A stretch of 62,473 nt of DNA from Roseofilum reptotaenium CS-1145 (GTDB taxonomy: Bacteria; Cyanobacteriota; Cyanobacteriia; Cyanobacteriales; Desertifilaceae), in the NCBI RefSeq assembly GCF_028330985.1, contig NZ_JAQMUE010000054.1:1-62473 (forward strand), given 5' to 3'. The first letter of the stretch is position 1. Each line of letters begins with the position of its first letter. The notes beneath the pieces were generated by a model, which made no database searches, was not told where the DNA came from, and was given only the letters and a program-made list of their open reading frames with translations. This document shows positions 17,270 to 26,228 of the stretch, piece by piece. The position numbers and the translations under genes are program-made.

Positions 17270-20200
17270 GTGAACAGAGATACAATAAAAAGATTCGGGT
17301 GTCTAGCCCTTATCAGGCGATCGGATATGGTGTTTCCCAATTATCGATGCAATTCCTTAGAAGGAGAGAACCGCACTCAAGCATCAGAGCGGTTTAGGAC
17401 TCAACTGGCAACTGATGCCGAAATCCATCAGGCTTTGTCTGTCCTGCAACATCTGATGCTCATTATCGATCTGAATCACCATGAGATTAAAGTGATTCCC
17501 ACTGATATACAGACGGATTGGGTGCAACTGACGGTACAAGAATTATCCAGAGAGGGCTATTTATGCGCTATGGAAAAGGCGATCGCCACTCAAACTCCCC
17601 AATTGTTTCAATATCAGTTAACCCACACCAATCAACTCACCCGCTCTTTTCAAGCTCAAATTTACCCTTACGCTGAAAATACCGTTCTTTGGGTTGCACA
17701 AACCCATACTTCCCTCTCTCCTCCTCCGAGTCTCCCTTCCCTCCTGGCCGAAATTACCCTCAAAATTCGTCAGTCTTTAGATGTAGAATCTATTTTAGAA
17801 ATCACGACGACTGAAGTCTGCAAATTATTACAAACTGACCGAACCTTAATTTTACAACTCCAAAAAGATGGCTCTGCACTCGTGATTCAAGAATCGGTTG
17901 TCCCTGGATGGATGGCTTTATTAGGACAGAAAATTTATGACCCCTGTTTCCGAGCTTATGACTTCCACTATCTTCAAGGTCGAATTGGGCAATTAAATCA
18001 GATTTCAACGCTCAGTAAAAATTCTTGCTATCGAGATCTTTTAGACTATTTTCAAGTTCAATCCAATTTAGTTATTCCGATTATTAGTCAAGATCAACTC
18101 TGGGGATTTATTGCCCTTCATCAATGTGCCCATCCCCGGCACTGGCAATCCTGGGAAATTGATGGCATCAAGCAATTAGGTAATCAAGTTGGTATTGCTA
18201 TTACCCAATATAAGATCCTTCAAGAACTGCGGCTTGTCGCCCAAAAACTGACTTTTCATTTTGAAAATTCTCCCCTAGCGGTGATTGAATGGAATCATGA
18301 ATTCCGGGTCAGTCAATGGTCTCCCCAAGCCGAGCATATTTTAGGTTGGGATTTTGCTGAAGTACAGGGACAACATTGGTCTCAATTTCCGTTTATCTTT
18401 GATCCCGATTTAGAGGAGTTTAAGGAGTCTGTTTTTAGCCTCATTGATGGCAGTCAGGATCGCCAGATTTGTAGCTATCGGAATTTAACCAAAACAGGAC
18501 AGGTCATTTATTGTCAATGGTATCATTCTGTTCTGCGCGATCGCGAAGGGAACGTGCTCTCGATTTTGTCTTTAGTCCAAGATGTGAGCGATCGCCACAA
18601 AGCTGAAACGGCTCTGCGCCAAAGTGAAGCCCATTTCCGCATCACCTTTGAACAGTCTCCCATTGGCATGAGCTTAAATAATTTAGATGGTACGGCTGTT
18701 CAACTCAATCAAGCCTATCTCAATTTATTAGGGTATAGCTTTGCCGAACTGAAGAAATTGCCCCTTCGCTACTTCATTCATCCCGACGATCTGCATATTG
18801 ATCGGGCGCTCTATCAGCAACTTATTGATCGCACTATCGATCATTATACCATAGAAAAAAGATTAATCAACAAATCAAAAGAAATTGTCTATACTCTGTT
18901 CAAAGTTGCCTTGATTCATGACGATAATGGTGACCCCTTACATCTAATTTCGCAAGTTATTGATATTAGCGATCGCCAACAAGTTGAAGAATCCCTCAGA
19001 CAGAGTGAAGAACGATGGCAACTGGCGATTCAAGGCAATCATGATGGCATTTGGGATTGGAATGTACAAACGAATCAAGTCTTTTTCTCGCCTCGCTGGA
19101 AAGAAATGTTAGGGTATTCGGACGGGGAAATTAGTAATGATCTAGAAGAATGGACAGATCGCGTCCATCCCGATGATTTTCCCTGGGCAGTGCGAGCGAT
19201 TCGCAAGCATTTTAATCAGGAAACGCCCTTTTATATGCACGAGCATCGATTACAGTGTAAAGATGGCAGTTATAAATGGATTTTAGACCGGGGCAGAGCC
19301 TTGTGGGATGAAGCCGGAAATGTGCTGAGGATGGTGGGTTCTCACACAGATATTAGCGATCGCAAGCAGGCAGAACAAGAGCTACAGCAAACGCAAAATT
19401 TCTTACAGACCATTATTGACTATTTACCCGTTGCCGTATTTGTCAAAGAAGGCAGACCGGACAAATTTGGACAGTTTAAGTTATGGAATAAAACCTGCGA
19501 GCGAATTTTTGGCTTAACGGCAGAGCAAGCCGTAGGTAGCACAGATTATGATTGGTTTCCCTGGGAACAAGCCGATGGATTTGTCTGTAAAGATCGAGAA
19601 GTTTTAGCCCGAGGAGAACCAGAAGAAATCCTGGAAGAACGGGTTGATAGTTATCATCTCGGTCAGCGAATTTTGCATACCATAAAAGTGCCGATTTATG
19701 GAGAAGAGTATGAGCCAGAATATTTACTTTGTATTTCCGAAGACATTACCGATCGCAAACAAGCGGAGGCTGCCCTACGAGAAAGTGAGGCTCGCTACAG
19801 TTCCCTCACCAATGATGTGCTAGATAAATCCGCCGTCGGTATTTTTATCCTGGATGCCGACTTTAAGGTGGTTTGGGTGAACCAAACCCTAGAGAACTTT
19901 TTTGGCATCCATCGGGAAGAGATTATCGGCCGGGATAAACGAGAGCTAATTCGCGATCGCATTCAATACTTCTTTGCCGATCCTCAACAGTTCAAAGATA
20001 CCGTCTTAGACACCTACGACCATAACACCTATACCAAGAACTTTGAATGCCATATTCTCCCAGATCCCGACCGTCAAGAACGATGGTTAGAACACTTGAG
20101 CCAACCCATTGAGTCCGGTCTATACGCGGGGGGGCGCATCGAACATTACACAGATATTAGCGATCGCAAACACAATGAAGCCGAACTCCATCGCCTTAAC

Positions 20201-22705
20201 CGTGCCCTGCATACCCTCAGCAACTGTAACCAGGAGATCGTCCGTTCCACCTCTGAAACTGACTTGATCCATAACATCTGTCACATCCTCGTGAACCTGG
20301 GGGGATATCGTCTGGCTTGGATCGGGTATGTTCAACAAGATACCCAAAAAAGTATTACTCCCATGGCCAAAGCTGGGTATGAAGAGGGCTATCTTGACCA
20401 GCTCCACATCACTTGGGCTGATACTGAACGAGGCCGAGGCCCCACCGGAACCGCTGTCCGTACCGGCCAACCCTGTACTTTCCAAAACATTCTCACCAAT
20501 CCCCACTATACCCCTTGGCGAACCCAAGCCAAGCAGCGGGGTTACCGCTCCTCCATTGCCCTTCCCCTGAAAACTGACCAAGGCGTATTTGCGGTCCTCA
20601 ACCTTTACTCTAGCCAACCCGAAGCCTTTGATGCCTCTGAATTTCAGCTTCTGTGCGAATTGAGTGAAGATATCACCTATGGAATTATAGCCCTGAGAAC
20701 CCATCACGCCCACGCTGAGAGTGAGGAAAAATTCCGCCAACTGGCTGAAAATACGAATGATGTGTTCTGGATGACCACGGCAAGCCTCGACCAAATGCTC
20801 TATGTGAGTCCCGCCTATGAAAGGATTTGGGGACGCACTCAACAGAGCCTCTATCAACGGCCCCAGTCCTTTATAGAAGCCATACATCCGAGCGATCGCC
20901 CCAGGATTAGCGCCATTCTCCAATCCTCCTATACTTTTGATCTCGAATATCGCATCAGGCAACCCAATGGCAACCTGCGCTGGATTTGGGATCGAGGCTT
21001 TCCCATTTTTGATGCCAACGGCAAGGTGTATCGGCGGGCCGGAATTGCCAAAGATATCACCACCCGCAAAGAAACGGAAGAATTGCTACGTAGTACGAAT
21101 GAACATCTAGAAGTCCGAGTTGCCCAACGGACGGCTGAACTAGCCTCAGCCAATCACCGGTTGCGAGAGGAACTCGAACAAAGACAACGGACGGAAACTC
21201 AACTTCGTAACTCCCACAAACAATATCGCACCCTCGTGCAGAATTTTCCCCAAGGGGCGGTATTCCTGTTCGATCGACAGTTCCGCTATACCATTGCTGA
21301 TGGAGTTGGATTAGCCGCCATGGGATTAGACGGCGATCGCCTAGAAGGTCAATTAATTAACCAAGTCCTGCCTGCTGACCTCCTGCAAAACACTGAATTT
21401 ATCTATCATTCTGCCTTAGTGGGGCAAACCGTAGCCACAGAAATTACCTATCAAGAACGAACTTATCACTATCGCGCTAATCCCCTCAGAAATGAACAGG
21501 GCCAGATTTTTGCTGGCATGGTGGTGATGCAGGATATTACTGCCCAAAAACAAAGTAAGGCGATTCTGGAGGAAGCGGAACGCCGGTGGCGAACCCTACT
21601 GGAAAATGTACGCTTATTAGTTGTGGGACTCGATCGCCAGGGAAATATTGAATATGTTAATCCTTTTTTTGCCGAATTAACCGGCTATAAAGCCTCGGAA
21701 ATCATCGGCAAAAATTGGTTTGACACTCTGATTCCAGCCCATGCTTGCTCCAAAGTACGCCGTGCTTTCCAAGCAATGCTGACCCCCGAAGGGAATCCCC
21801 ATTATCAACATACTTTGCTGACCCAGTCTGGGGAAGAGAAAAAGATCGCCTGGAATAGCACCCAACTCCATAATGCCCAGGGAGAGGCGATCGGGACCAT
21901 GAGTATTGGTGAAGATATTACCGAACGTTACGCTATTGAACGGATGAAAGATGAGTTTATTTCCGTGGTGAGCCATGAATTGCGTACCCCCTTAACCTCC
22001 ATTCATGGAGGCTTAAATTTATTATCCACTGGCTTAGTCGATCCAAGTTCCTCCAAAGGAAAGCATGTGATCAATATTGCGGCTGAGAGTGCAGAGCGTT
22101 TAGTGAGATTGGTCAATGATATTCTGGAATTAGAGCGCCTAGAGTCCGGCAAGATTCGTTTACAAAAACAGGCGATCGCTGTCAACGAATTATTGCGGCT
22201 CGCTGTAGAGCAAATGCAGGTGATGGCCAGCCGCGCTCGAGTGACCCTTGTGGTCTCAGAAGAGACTTCAGGCGTAGAGTTTTATGCGGATTTAGACCGT
22301 ATGTTACAAGTGCTAACCAATTTGTTAAGCAATGCAATTAAGTTTTCCGATCCAGGAAGTCAGGTTAGATTAACAGCCATCCTTGGCTCTCCTAGCGATC
22401 CTATCAGCGATCGCCAGCCTTATTGTAGCCTGCCGTATTCCCCCTGTTGGGACTCCCCCCACCTCATCTTTACCATCGAAGATTGGGGGCGAGGAATTCC
22501 AGAAGATAAATTGGAGTCCATTTTTGAGCGTTTCCATCAAGTCGATGCTTCTGATTCCCGTCGTAAAGGAGGCACGGGTCTAGGCCTAGCCATCTGCCGC
22601 AGTATTGTGGAGCAACATGGGGGACGGATTTGGGTAGAAAGCCAATTAAACCAAGGGAGTCGTTTTTCGCTTTGCCTATCCATCTATAGCCAAGGAGAGG
22701 GATAA
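17270..22705 (+). CDS. PAS/GAF-rich sensor histidine kinase
   Basis: 1811 residues with no transmembrane segment, so a cytosolic sensor. In order: GAF (about 175-305), five PAS/PAC domains (318-965, each ending in a DISDRKQAE-like PAC motif), a second GAF (about 980-1125), PAS 6, a coiled coil (about 1255-1290), PAS 7 and 8, and HisKA with SHELRTPLTSIHG (H1569). The HATPase domain has the N box NLLSNAIKF (about 1684) and the G boxes DWGRGIPEDKL and GGTGLGLAICRS. The start is a GTG at 17270 or an ATG at 17327. It lies between two response-regulator genes with 7- and 3-base gaps, so all three should be one phosphorelay operon. GAF or PAS ligands are unknown; no bilin-binding Cys was verified. 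Confidence 0.9.
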   Translation: MNRDTIKRFGCLALIRRSDMVFPNYRCNSLEGENRTQASERFRTQLATDAEIHQALSVLQHLMLIIDLNHHEIKVIPTDIQTDWVQLTVQELSREGYLCAMEKAIATQTPQLFQYQLTHTNQLTRSFQAQIYPYAENTVLWVAQTHTSLSPPPSLPSLLAEITLKIRQSLDVESILEITTTEVCKLLQTDRTLILQLQKDGSALVIQESVVPGWMALLGQKIYDPCFRAYDFHYLQGRIGQLNQISTLSKNSCYRDLLDYFQVQSNLVIPIISQDQLWGFIALHQCAHPRHWQSWEIDGIKQLGNQVGIAITQYKILQELRLVAQKLTFHFENSPLAVIEWNHEFRVSQWSPQAEHILGWDFAEVQGQHWSQFPFIFDPDLEEFKESVFSLIDGSQDRQICSYRNLTKTGQVIYCQWYHSVLRDREGNVLSILSLVQDVSDRHKAETALRQSEAHFRITFEQSPIGMSLNNLDGTAVQLNQAYLNLLGYSFAELKKLPLRYFIHPDDLHIDRALYQQLIDRTIDHYTIEKRLINKSKEIVYTLFKVALIHDDNGDPLHLISQVIDISDRQQVEESLRQSEERWQLAIQGNHDGIWDWNVQTNQVFFSPRWKEMLGYSDGEISNDLEEWTDRVHPDDFPWAVRAIRKHFNQETPFYMHEHRLQCKDGSYKWILDRGRALWDEAGNVLRMVGSHTDISDRKQAEQELQQTQNFLQTIIDYLPVAVFVKEGRPDKFGQFKLWNKTCERIFGLTAEQAVGSTDYDWFPWEQADGFVCKDREVLARGEPEEILEERVDSYHLGQRILHTIKVPIYGEEYEPEYLLCISEDITDRKQAEAALRESEARYSSLTNDVLDKSAVGIFILDADFKVVWVNQTLENFFGIHREEIIGRDKRELIRDRIQYFFADPQQFKDTVLDTYDHNTYTKNFECHILPDPDRQERWLEHLSQPIESGLYAGGRIEHYTDISDRKHNEAELHRLNRALHTLSNCNQEIVRSTSETDLIHNICHILVNLGGYRLAWIGYVQQDTQKSITPMAKAGYEEGYLDQLHITWADTERGRGPTGTAVRTGQPCTFQNILTNPHYTPWRTQAKQRGYRSSIALPLKTDQGVFAVLNLYSSQPEAFDASEFQLLCELSEDITYGIIALRTHHAHAESEEKFRQLAENTNDVFWMTTASLDQMLYVSPAYERIWGRTQQSLYQRPQSFIEAIHPSDRPRISAILQSSYTFDLEYRIRQPNGNLRWIWDRGFPIFDANGKVYRRAGIAKDITTRKETEELLRSTNEHLEVRVAQRTAELASANHRLREELEQRQRTETQLRNSHKQYRTLVQNFPQGAVFLFDRQFRYTIADGVGLAAMGLDGDRLEGQLINQVLPADLLQNTEFIYHSALVGQTVATEITYQERTYHYRANPLRNEQGQIFAGMVVMQDITAQKQSKAILEEAERRWRTLLENVRLLVVGLDRQGNIEYVNPFFAELTGYKASEIIGKNWFDTLIPAHACSKVRRAFQAMLTPEGNPHYQHTLLTQSGEEKKIAWNSTQLHNAQGEAIGTMSIGEDITERYAIERMKDEFISVVSHELRTPLTSIHGGLNLLSTGLVDPSSSKGKHVINIAAESAERLVRLVNDILELERLESGKIRLQKQAIAVNELLRLAVEQMQVMASRARVTLVVSEETSGVEFYADLDRMLQVLTNLLSNAIKFSDPGSQVRLTAILGSPSDPISDRQPYCSLPYSPCWDSPHLIFTIEDWGRGIPEDKLESIFERFHQVDASDSRRKGGTGLGLAICRSIVEQHGGRIWVESQLNQGSRFSLCLSIYSQGEG

Positions 22706-22708
22706 ATC

Positions 22709-23095
22709 ATGACCAACAAACGGATTGTAGTCATTGATGATGATGATGGTGTAAGGGAAATTATTCAGATTTCCCTAGAAGCAGCAGCAGGATGGGACGT
22801 AATACCCGCTTCGTCAGGTCAAGAGGGGATAGAACAGGCCGCTTCTCAACAGCCGGATGCCATTCTTTTAGATATGATGATGCCCGGTATGGATGGTAAG
22901 GCAACCTATCAAGCCCTACAAGCCAATCCCTTGACCCAAAACATTCCCACCATTCTCCTCACAGCCAAGGCCAAAAATAGTGAAAAACAGCAGTTTATTG
23001 AAGATTTAGGGGTTACTGGCGTGATTACTAAACCCTTTGATGCCATGGGGTTAGTGCAACAAATTTGTTGGCTCCTCAATTGGTCAGAAATATAG
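22709..23095 (+). CDS. Single-domain response regulator
   Basis: 128 residues, a stand-alone CheY-like receiver. VVIDDDDGVREII has the acidic triad, AILLDMMMPGMDG the phosphoacceptor D55, ILLTAKA the conserved Thr and ITKPFD the Lys. It lacks an output domain and should act as a phosphate shuttle or by protein contact. A strong ribosome-binding site (AAGGAGAGGG) precedes the ATG at 22709, three bases after the kinase stop, so co-expression with the kinase is almost certain. Confidence 0.92.
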   Translation: MTNKRIVVIDDDDGVREIIQISLEAAAGWDVIPASSGQEGIEQAASQQPDAILLDMMMPGMDGKATYQALQANPLTQNIPTILLTAKAKNSEKQQFIEDLGVTGVITKPFDAMGLVQQICWLLNWSEI

Positions 23096-23126
23096 CCCTA
23101 CCCGCTGGGCTACAGATCGCAATCAC

Positions 23127-23156
23127 TGTAGGGGCAATTCATGAATTGCCCCTACA
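23127..23156. repeat. Perfect 30-bp palindrome
   Basis: TGTAGGGGCAATTCA is followed directly by its exact reverse complement. The motif closely resembles a palindromic repeat scattered through cyanobacterial genomes. No U tract follows it, so it is not a classical terminator, though the hairpin could protect the 3' end of the response-regulator operon. Confidence 0.85.
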
Positions 23157-23307
23157 GCACACAGAAAGTAGCAAACATTTAAGGATTTGATATTACCTAA
23201 TGTGAAGAATTGTTAAGTTTTATTCCCTATACAAACACAATCACAAAATCCTCACATTTGTCTCTTAAAGTTTGGGGGCATGGATCAATTCAGAGGCCTA
23301 AACAGTG

Positions 23308-23706
23308 ATGGGCTATACATCGAAAAGTCCTAAAACTGGAGAGAATCAAGTGGGTGGCACAGTGTGGCAAAGAGTGCCAGTCTCATCGTCTGTTTACGGA
23401 AAATGGACGGACATGGACTATATTGACCTGGCGATCGCCGTTCTCAAAAGCCAAGACCCCTATCTGATCCATTCCCTAACTGATTTCTTAATGGTTTTAC
23501 CCACTCCAGGTCAAATCGAAGGAGTGCTTCAAGATGCCGTTAATCAACTCGCTCAGATTGATAGAAATACCCATCAGTGGATCTTAGAACATTCAGGTTA
23601 TTTGATGCCTTATATTGATCTGCTCCAGGAGAAATCCGGCCAATCTTCTGTCTGTCCATCAGATTGGATTAATTCCAACTTGAACACCGCTGAATTCTTA
23701 GCGTAA
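23308..23706 (+). CDS. Hypothetical protein next to the phosphorelay operon
   Basis: 132 residues from the ATG at 23308; a GTG three bases earlier is also in frame. The first 35 residues are polar and Ser/Lys-rich. The rest is predicted helical, with DYIDLAIAVLKSQDPYLIHS, LMVLPTPGQIEGVLQDAVNQ and WILEHSGYLMPYIDLL. No known family is recognised. It is followed 29 bases later by a receiver-like protein and further small genes on the same strand, so it may belong to the same signalling group. Confidence 0.55.
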   Translation: MGYTSKSPKTGENQVGGTVWQRVPVSSSVYGKWTDMDYIDLAIAVLKSQDPYLIHSLTDFLMVLPTPGQIEGVLQDAVNQLAQIDRNTHQWILEHSGYLMPYIDLLQEKSGQSSVCPSDWINSNLNTAEFLA

Positions 23707-23735
23707 ACCAGCTTGTCAACCTTGCGAGGATAGTG

Positions 23736-24125
23736 ATGCATCCTAAAATTCTACTCATTGAACAAACTGGAGAGCTTCGGAACTTACTAGATAATATTTC
23801 AGAATTAGAAGCGTTTAGCTTCATTTCTACCAGTGAGCCTTCCTTAGCTTTACCATTATGCAACTATCTCTCCCCTAATCTAATTCTGGTTGACTTTGAA
23901 CTTCACCAATTCCATGGATATCAGTTTTCAAAGCAAGTAAATGGAGGTTTTGAACGCCCTAATATTCCCTTAATTGCTATTATTCATCCTGCTCAGATTC
24001 TGGAGAATAATCAATTCCTTTATACCGTAGATGACTATCTATTGAAGCCCATCAAGATAGCTCAATTAAGACAAAGTATCCAAACTTGTTTACCCGATCA
24101 ATCTATGTTTTATTCCCTGCATTAA
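23736..24125 (+). CDS. Receiver-like protein (degenerate CheY fold)
   Basis: 129 residues from the ATG at 23736 with GAGGA upstream. The strand-helix pattern of a receiver is clear: ILLIEQTGELRNLL, then LILVDFELHQFHG with the acceptor-like Asp near residue 53, LIAIIH and DDYLLKPIKIAQL with the conserved Lys. The N-terminal acidic pair is replaced (IEQ instead of DDD), so metal binding and phosphorylation are doubtful. It probably works as a protein-interaction module. Short gaps connect it to the zinc ribbon and DUF1830 genes. Confidence 0.75.
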   Translation: MHPKILLIEQTGELRNLLDNISELEAFSFISTSEPSLALPLCNYLSPNLILVDFELHQFHGYQFSKQVNGGFERPNIPLIAIIHPAQILENNQFLYTVDDYLLKPIKIAQLRQSIQTCLPDQSMFYSLH

Positions 24126-24156
24126 TTGATCCTTGACTTACCCCAAAAGAGGAGGC

Positions 24157-24366
24157 ATGATGTTAGAAATGAATTGTCCCTGTTGCTCCCATCCATTACT
24201 CAGACATATTCGATCTACAGGAATGTATTGGTATTGTAGTCACTGTCATCAAGAAATGCCGGCTAGTTTGAGGCAGCCGTTAGAGATTGATCGCCCGATC
24301 GCTTCTCCCTCTCTTGAGGAGTGGGCCAGGTATAAAAATCAAAAAACGTTGGCTGTCGGCGCGTAA
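24157..24366 (+). CDS. Small zinc-ribbon protein
   Basis: 69 residues. The ATG at 24157 directly follows GAGGAGG and is preferred over an upstream TTG. CPCCSHPLLRHI and YWYCSHCHQEMP supply two CxxC knuckles that should bind one zinc. The C-terminal half is polar, with the motif SLEEWARYKNQK. Small ribbons of this type are frequent in cyanobacteria next to response-regulator genes. Its partner is unknown. Confidence 0.7.
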   Translation: MMLEMNCPCCSHPLLRHIRSTGMYWYCSHCHQEMPASLRQPLEIDRPIASPSLEEWARYKNQKTLAVGA

Positions 24367-24409
24367 ATCCATTTATTCGTTCATTATTTTACTAAGGAGG
24401 CATTCATCA

Positions 24410-24721
24410 ATGTTATACCCTCAAACATTTGACCAAAAAAACTGGATGTTGTGTTATTACAAAAACGACAGTCAATCCGTTCAAATCTTAAAAATCGATA
24501 ACACAGAAGATTGGTACTTTGAAAAGCTAGTTGACCCAGAAGAGCGATTAGTGTTTGAGGCACCAGAAATGGCTCAATTACAGATTCACTATCAATCAGC
24601 CAGTGATTATGGTGTGGTAGAAATTCTCCCTTGTTATCAACTGCGAGTCCGATATGGGTTAGAGTCAGAACCCGTTGGCCGACCTAACTTAAAGGTGGTT
24701 TCAATTAACCGTAGTGCTTAA
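24410..24721 (+). CDS. DUF1830 family protein
   Basis: 103 residues from the ATG at 24410, which has a perfect AAGGAGG 9 bases upstream. CYYKNDSQSVQILKI, NWYFEKLVDPEERLVFEAP and the terminal LRVRYGL are the DUF1830 signature, a small cyanobacterial family of unknown function often linked with stress or light-regulated genes. No signal peptide. It is the last gene of the plus-strand signalling group and ends 5 bases from the convergent FAD monooxygenase gene. Confidence 0.85.
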   Translation: MLYPQTFDQKNWMLCYYKNDSQSVQILKIDNTEDWYFEKLVDPEERLVFEAPEMAQLQIHYQSASDYGVVEILPCYQLRVRYGLESEPVGRPNLKVVSINRSA

Positions 24722-24726
24722 AATAA

Positions 24727-25890
24727 TTAATTAAAAGGGCCTCCTAAAATTACTTTTGCTAAGGCATTAATCACATCAGTTGCCGATTCTTGACTCAAGG
24801 ACTCATACCATTCTTGAGTCACCGCCCTATCCTTTCTATAAATTGTATCGGTGCGCTTTCTGGCCTTCAAAACTAATTCAGCCGTCCGGGTTTTGCGGGC
24901 GAATTCATAGCGTTTTAGGGCATCTGCAACACTCACATTTGTTGTGACTAAATAGCGACATAAAATGGCTGCATCCTCCATCGCTTGACACCCTCCTTGC
25001 CCTAAAGTGGGAGTGCTTGCATGTCCCGCATCTCCAAGTAGGGCAATGCGTCCTTTCACTAAAGCATTCAAGGGATTTAAGTCATGAATGTCTAAGCGAT
25101 TGGTTTCTAAAGGATTGAGGGTTTCAATTAAAGTCTGCACTGGAGTTGCCCAACCCCTGAAAATTTCTGCTAATTCCTGTCGGCGATGTTGGGGTGCAAC
25201 CGTTGTCCCTTTTTCCATGGGACAACCGAAGAAAAAATAAAAGCGATCGCCTCCTATGGGCATCAGCGAAGCTCGCTTACCCTCTCCCACATAAATCACC
25301 CAACATTCTGGATCGATCTCTTGCACCTTTGCATCAACGATACCATTCCAATTCACATATCCGGCATATCGAGGCTCACGGCTCTCTCCCGTCACCATCG
25401 GACGAATCATTGAGTGAATACCATCAGCAGCAATTAATACATTTCCTCGAGTCGTTCTGCCATCTTCAAACCTTGCAGTAACGCCATCTTCATCCTCAGC
25501 AACACCCACACATTTACAATTGAGCGTAACATTTTCTTCGGCAACGGTTTGCAATAATAAAGCTTGTAACTCTGTCCGCGAAACGGGATAAGGGCGCTGT
25601 CCAACTCGATCAATGAGGGGATGTAAGGCGATCGCATTTAACAGGCTATCCTGATGGCTGCGATACTCCATCCGATTCATTCTCCCACCAATTTTGGCAA
25701 CCTCATCTCCCAGCCCTAATGAATTGAGAACCTTAATCCCATTTGACCATAACGAAATTCCTGCACCAGCCGGCCGAAATTCGCGCACCCTATCATAAAT
25801 TTCAATTTTATATCCGGCTTGTTTCAGGGCAATTCCGGCAGTTAAACCACCGATTCCCCCACCGATAATGATTGCTTTGAGGTTATACAT
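24727..25890 (-). CDS. FAD-dependent monooxygenase (zeaxanthin epoxidase/salicylate hydroxylase type)
   Basis: 387 residues. AIIIGGGIGGLTAGIAL is the ADP-binding GxGxxG fold (G10-G15), VLIAADGIHSMIR is the second FAD motif, and RIALLGDAGHASTPTLGQGG is the flavin GD motif with its following loop. Class A flavoprotein hydroxylases of this group use NAD(P)H and O2 to hydroxylate or epoxidise an aromatic or polyene substrate. The substrate cannot be read from the sequence. The start is an ATG at 25890. It is convergent with the DUF1830 gene and followed on its upstream side by a nest of mobile repeats. Confidence 0.85.
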   Translation of the reverse strand: MYNLKAIIIGGGIGGLTAGIALKQAGYKIEIYDRVREFRPAGAGISLWSNGIKVLNSLGLGDEVAKIGGRMNRMEYRSHQDSLLNAIALHPLIDRVGQRPYPVSRTELQALLLQTVAEENVTLNCKCVGVAEDEDGVTARFEDGRTTRGNVLIAADGIHSMIRPMVTGESREPRYAGYVNWNGIVDAKVQEIDPECWVIYVGEGKRASLMPIGGDRFYFFFGCPMEKGTTVAPQHRRQELAEIFRGWATPVQTLIETLNPLETNRLDIHDLNPLNALVKGRIALLGDAGHASTPTLGQGGCQAMEDAAILCRYLVTTNVSVADALKRYEFARKTRTAELVLKARKRTDTIYRKDRAVTQEWYESLSQESATDVINALAKVILGGPFN

Positions 25891-25949
25891 AATATCAATT
25901 AACCCTTAATAATTAACCATGCCCTTGCCCTCTCCCTAAATCCCTCTCC

Positions 25950-26088
25950 CGTGGGAGCTAATCCTGTAGGGGTTTCCCAGAAACCCCATCTAGTAAGGAT
26001 CGTGCGATCGCCTTTTAGTTGGCTCATTGGCTGAAACTCATTCATATCAAGAGCCAGTTTTAAAACCCCTACAAGATGAGCGTGGGAG
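25950..26088. mobile_element. Miniature inverted-repeat element with 8-bp target duplication
   Basis: The 123-bp insert 25958-26080 is flanked by direct repeats CGTGGGAG at 25950-25957 and 26081-26088. Its ends are inverted repeats: CTAATCCTGTAGGGGTTTC on the left and CTCATCTTGTAGGGGTTTT (reverse complement of the right end), matching at 16 of 19 positions. It has no coding capacity. The target, once healed, reads CCCTCTCCCGTGGGAGAGGG, itself a palindrome, so the element landed in a REP-type hairpin. Confidence 0.8.
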
Positions 26089-26120
26089 AGGGACTTCATA
26101 ACAGCACACAGCGCTGTAAA

Positions 26121-26225
26121 TAACCTGAGTTTGGGATAAGTTAAAACCCTGATTCTGTTCTAGGCTGAAAATCCTATTCTCTCGTGCGATTACCCCCAAA
26201 ACGGTCTTAACCGGAGCTCAGGTTA
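26121..26225. repeat. Second MITE-like element with TAACCTGAG termini
   Basis: TAACCTGAGTTTGGGATAAG at 26121 and its inverted counterpart ending CTCAGGTTA at 26225 form terminal repeats; the outer 9 bases are perfect and 15 of 19 match over the longer arm. The 105-bp body has no gene. Related ends occur at 10791-10810, 30475-30495 and 47879-47962. With the element at 25950-26088 it fills nearly all of the gap 25891-26228. Confidence 0.65.
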
Positions 26226-26228
26226 AGC

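Noticed and set aside
20120-20962. 280-codon open frame on the minus strand inside the large kinase gene
   Set aside because: It is antisense to the PAS/GAF coding sequence, shows no domain and has the composition of a shadow frame.
23127-23156. Intrinsic terminator for the response-regulator operon
   Set aside because: The stem is followed by CAGCACACAG, not by a run of T.
25899-26099. 66-codon minus-strand frame
   Set aside because: It lies entirely over the miniature element and its duplicated target; repeat sequence, not a gene.
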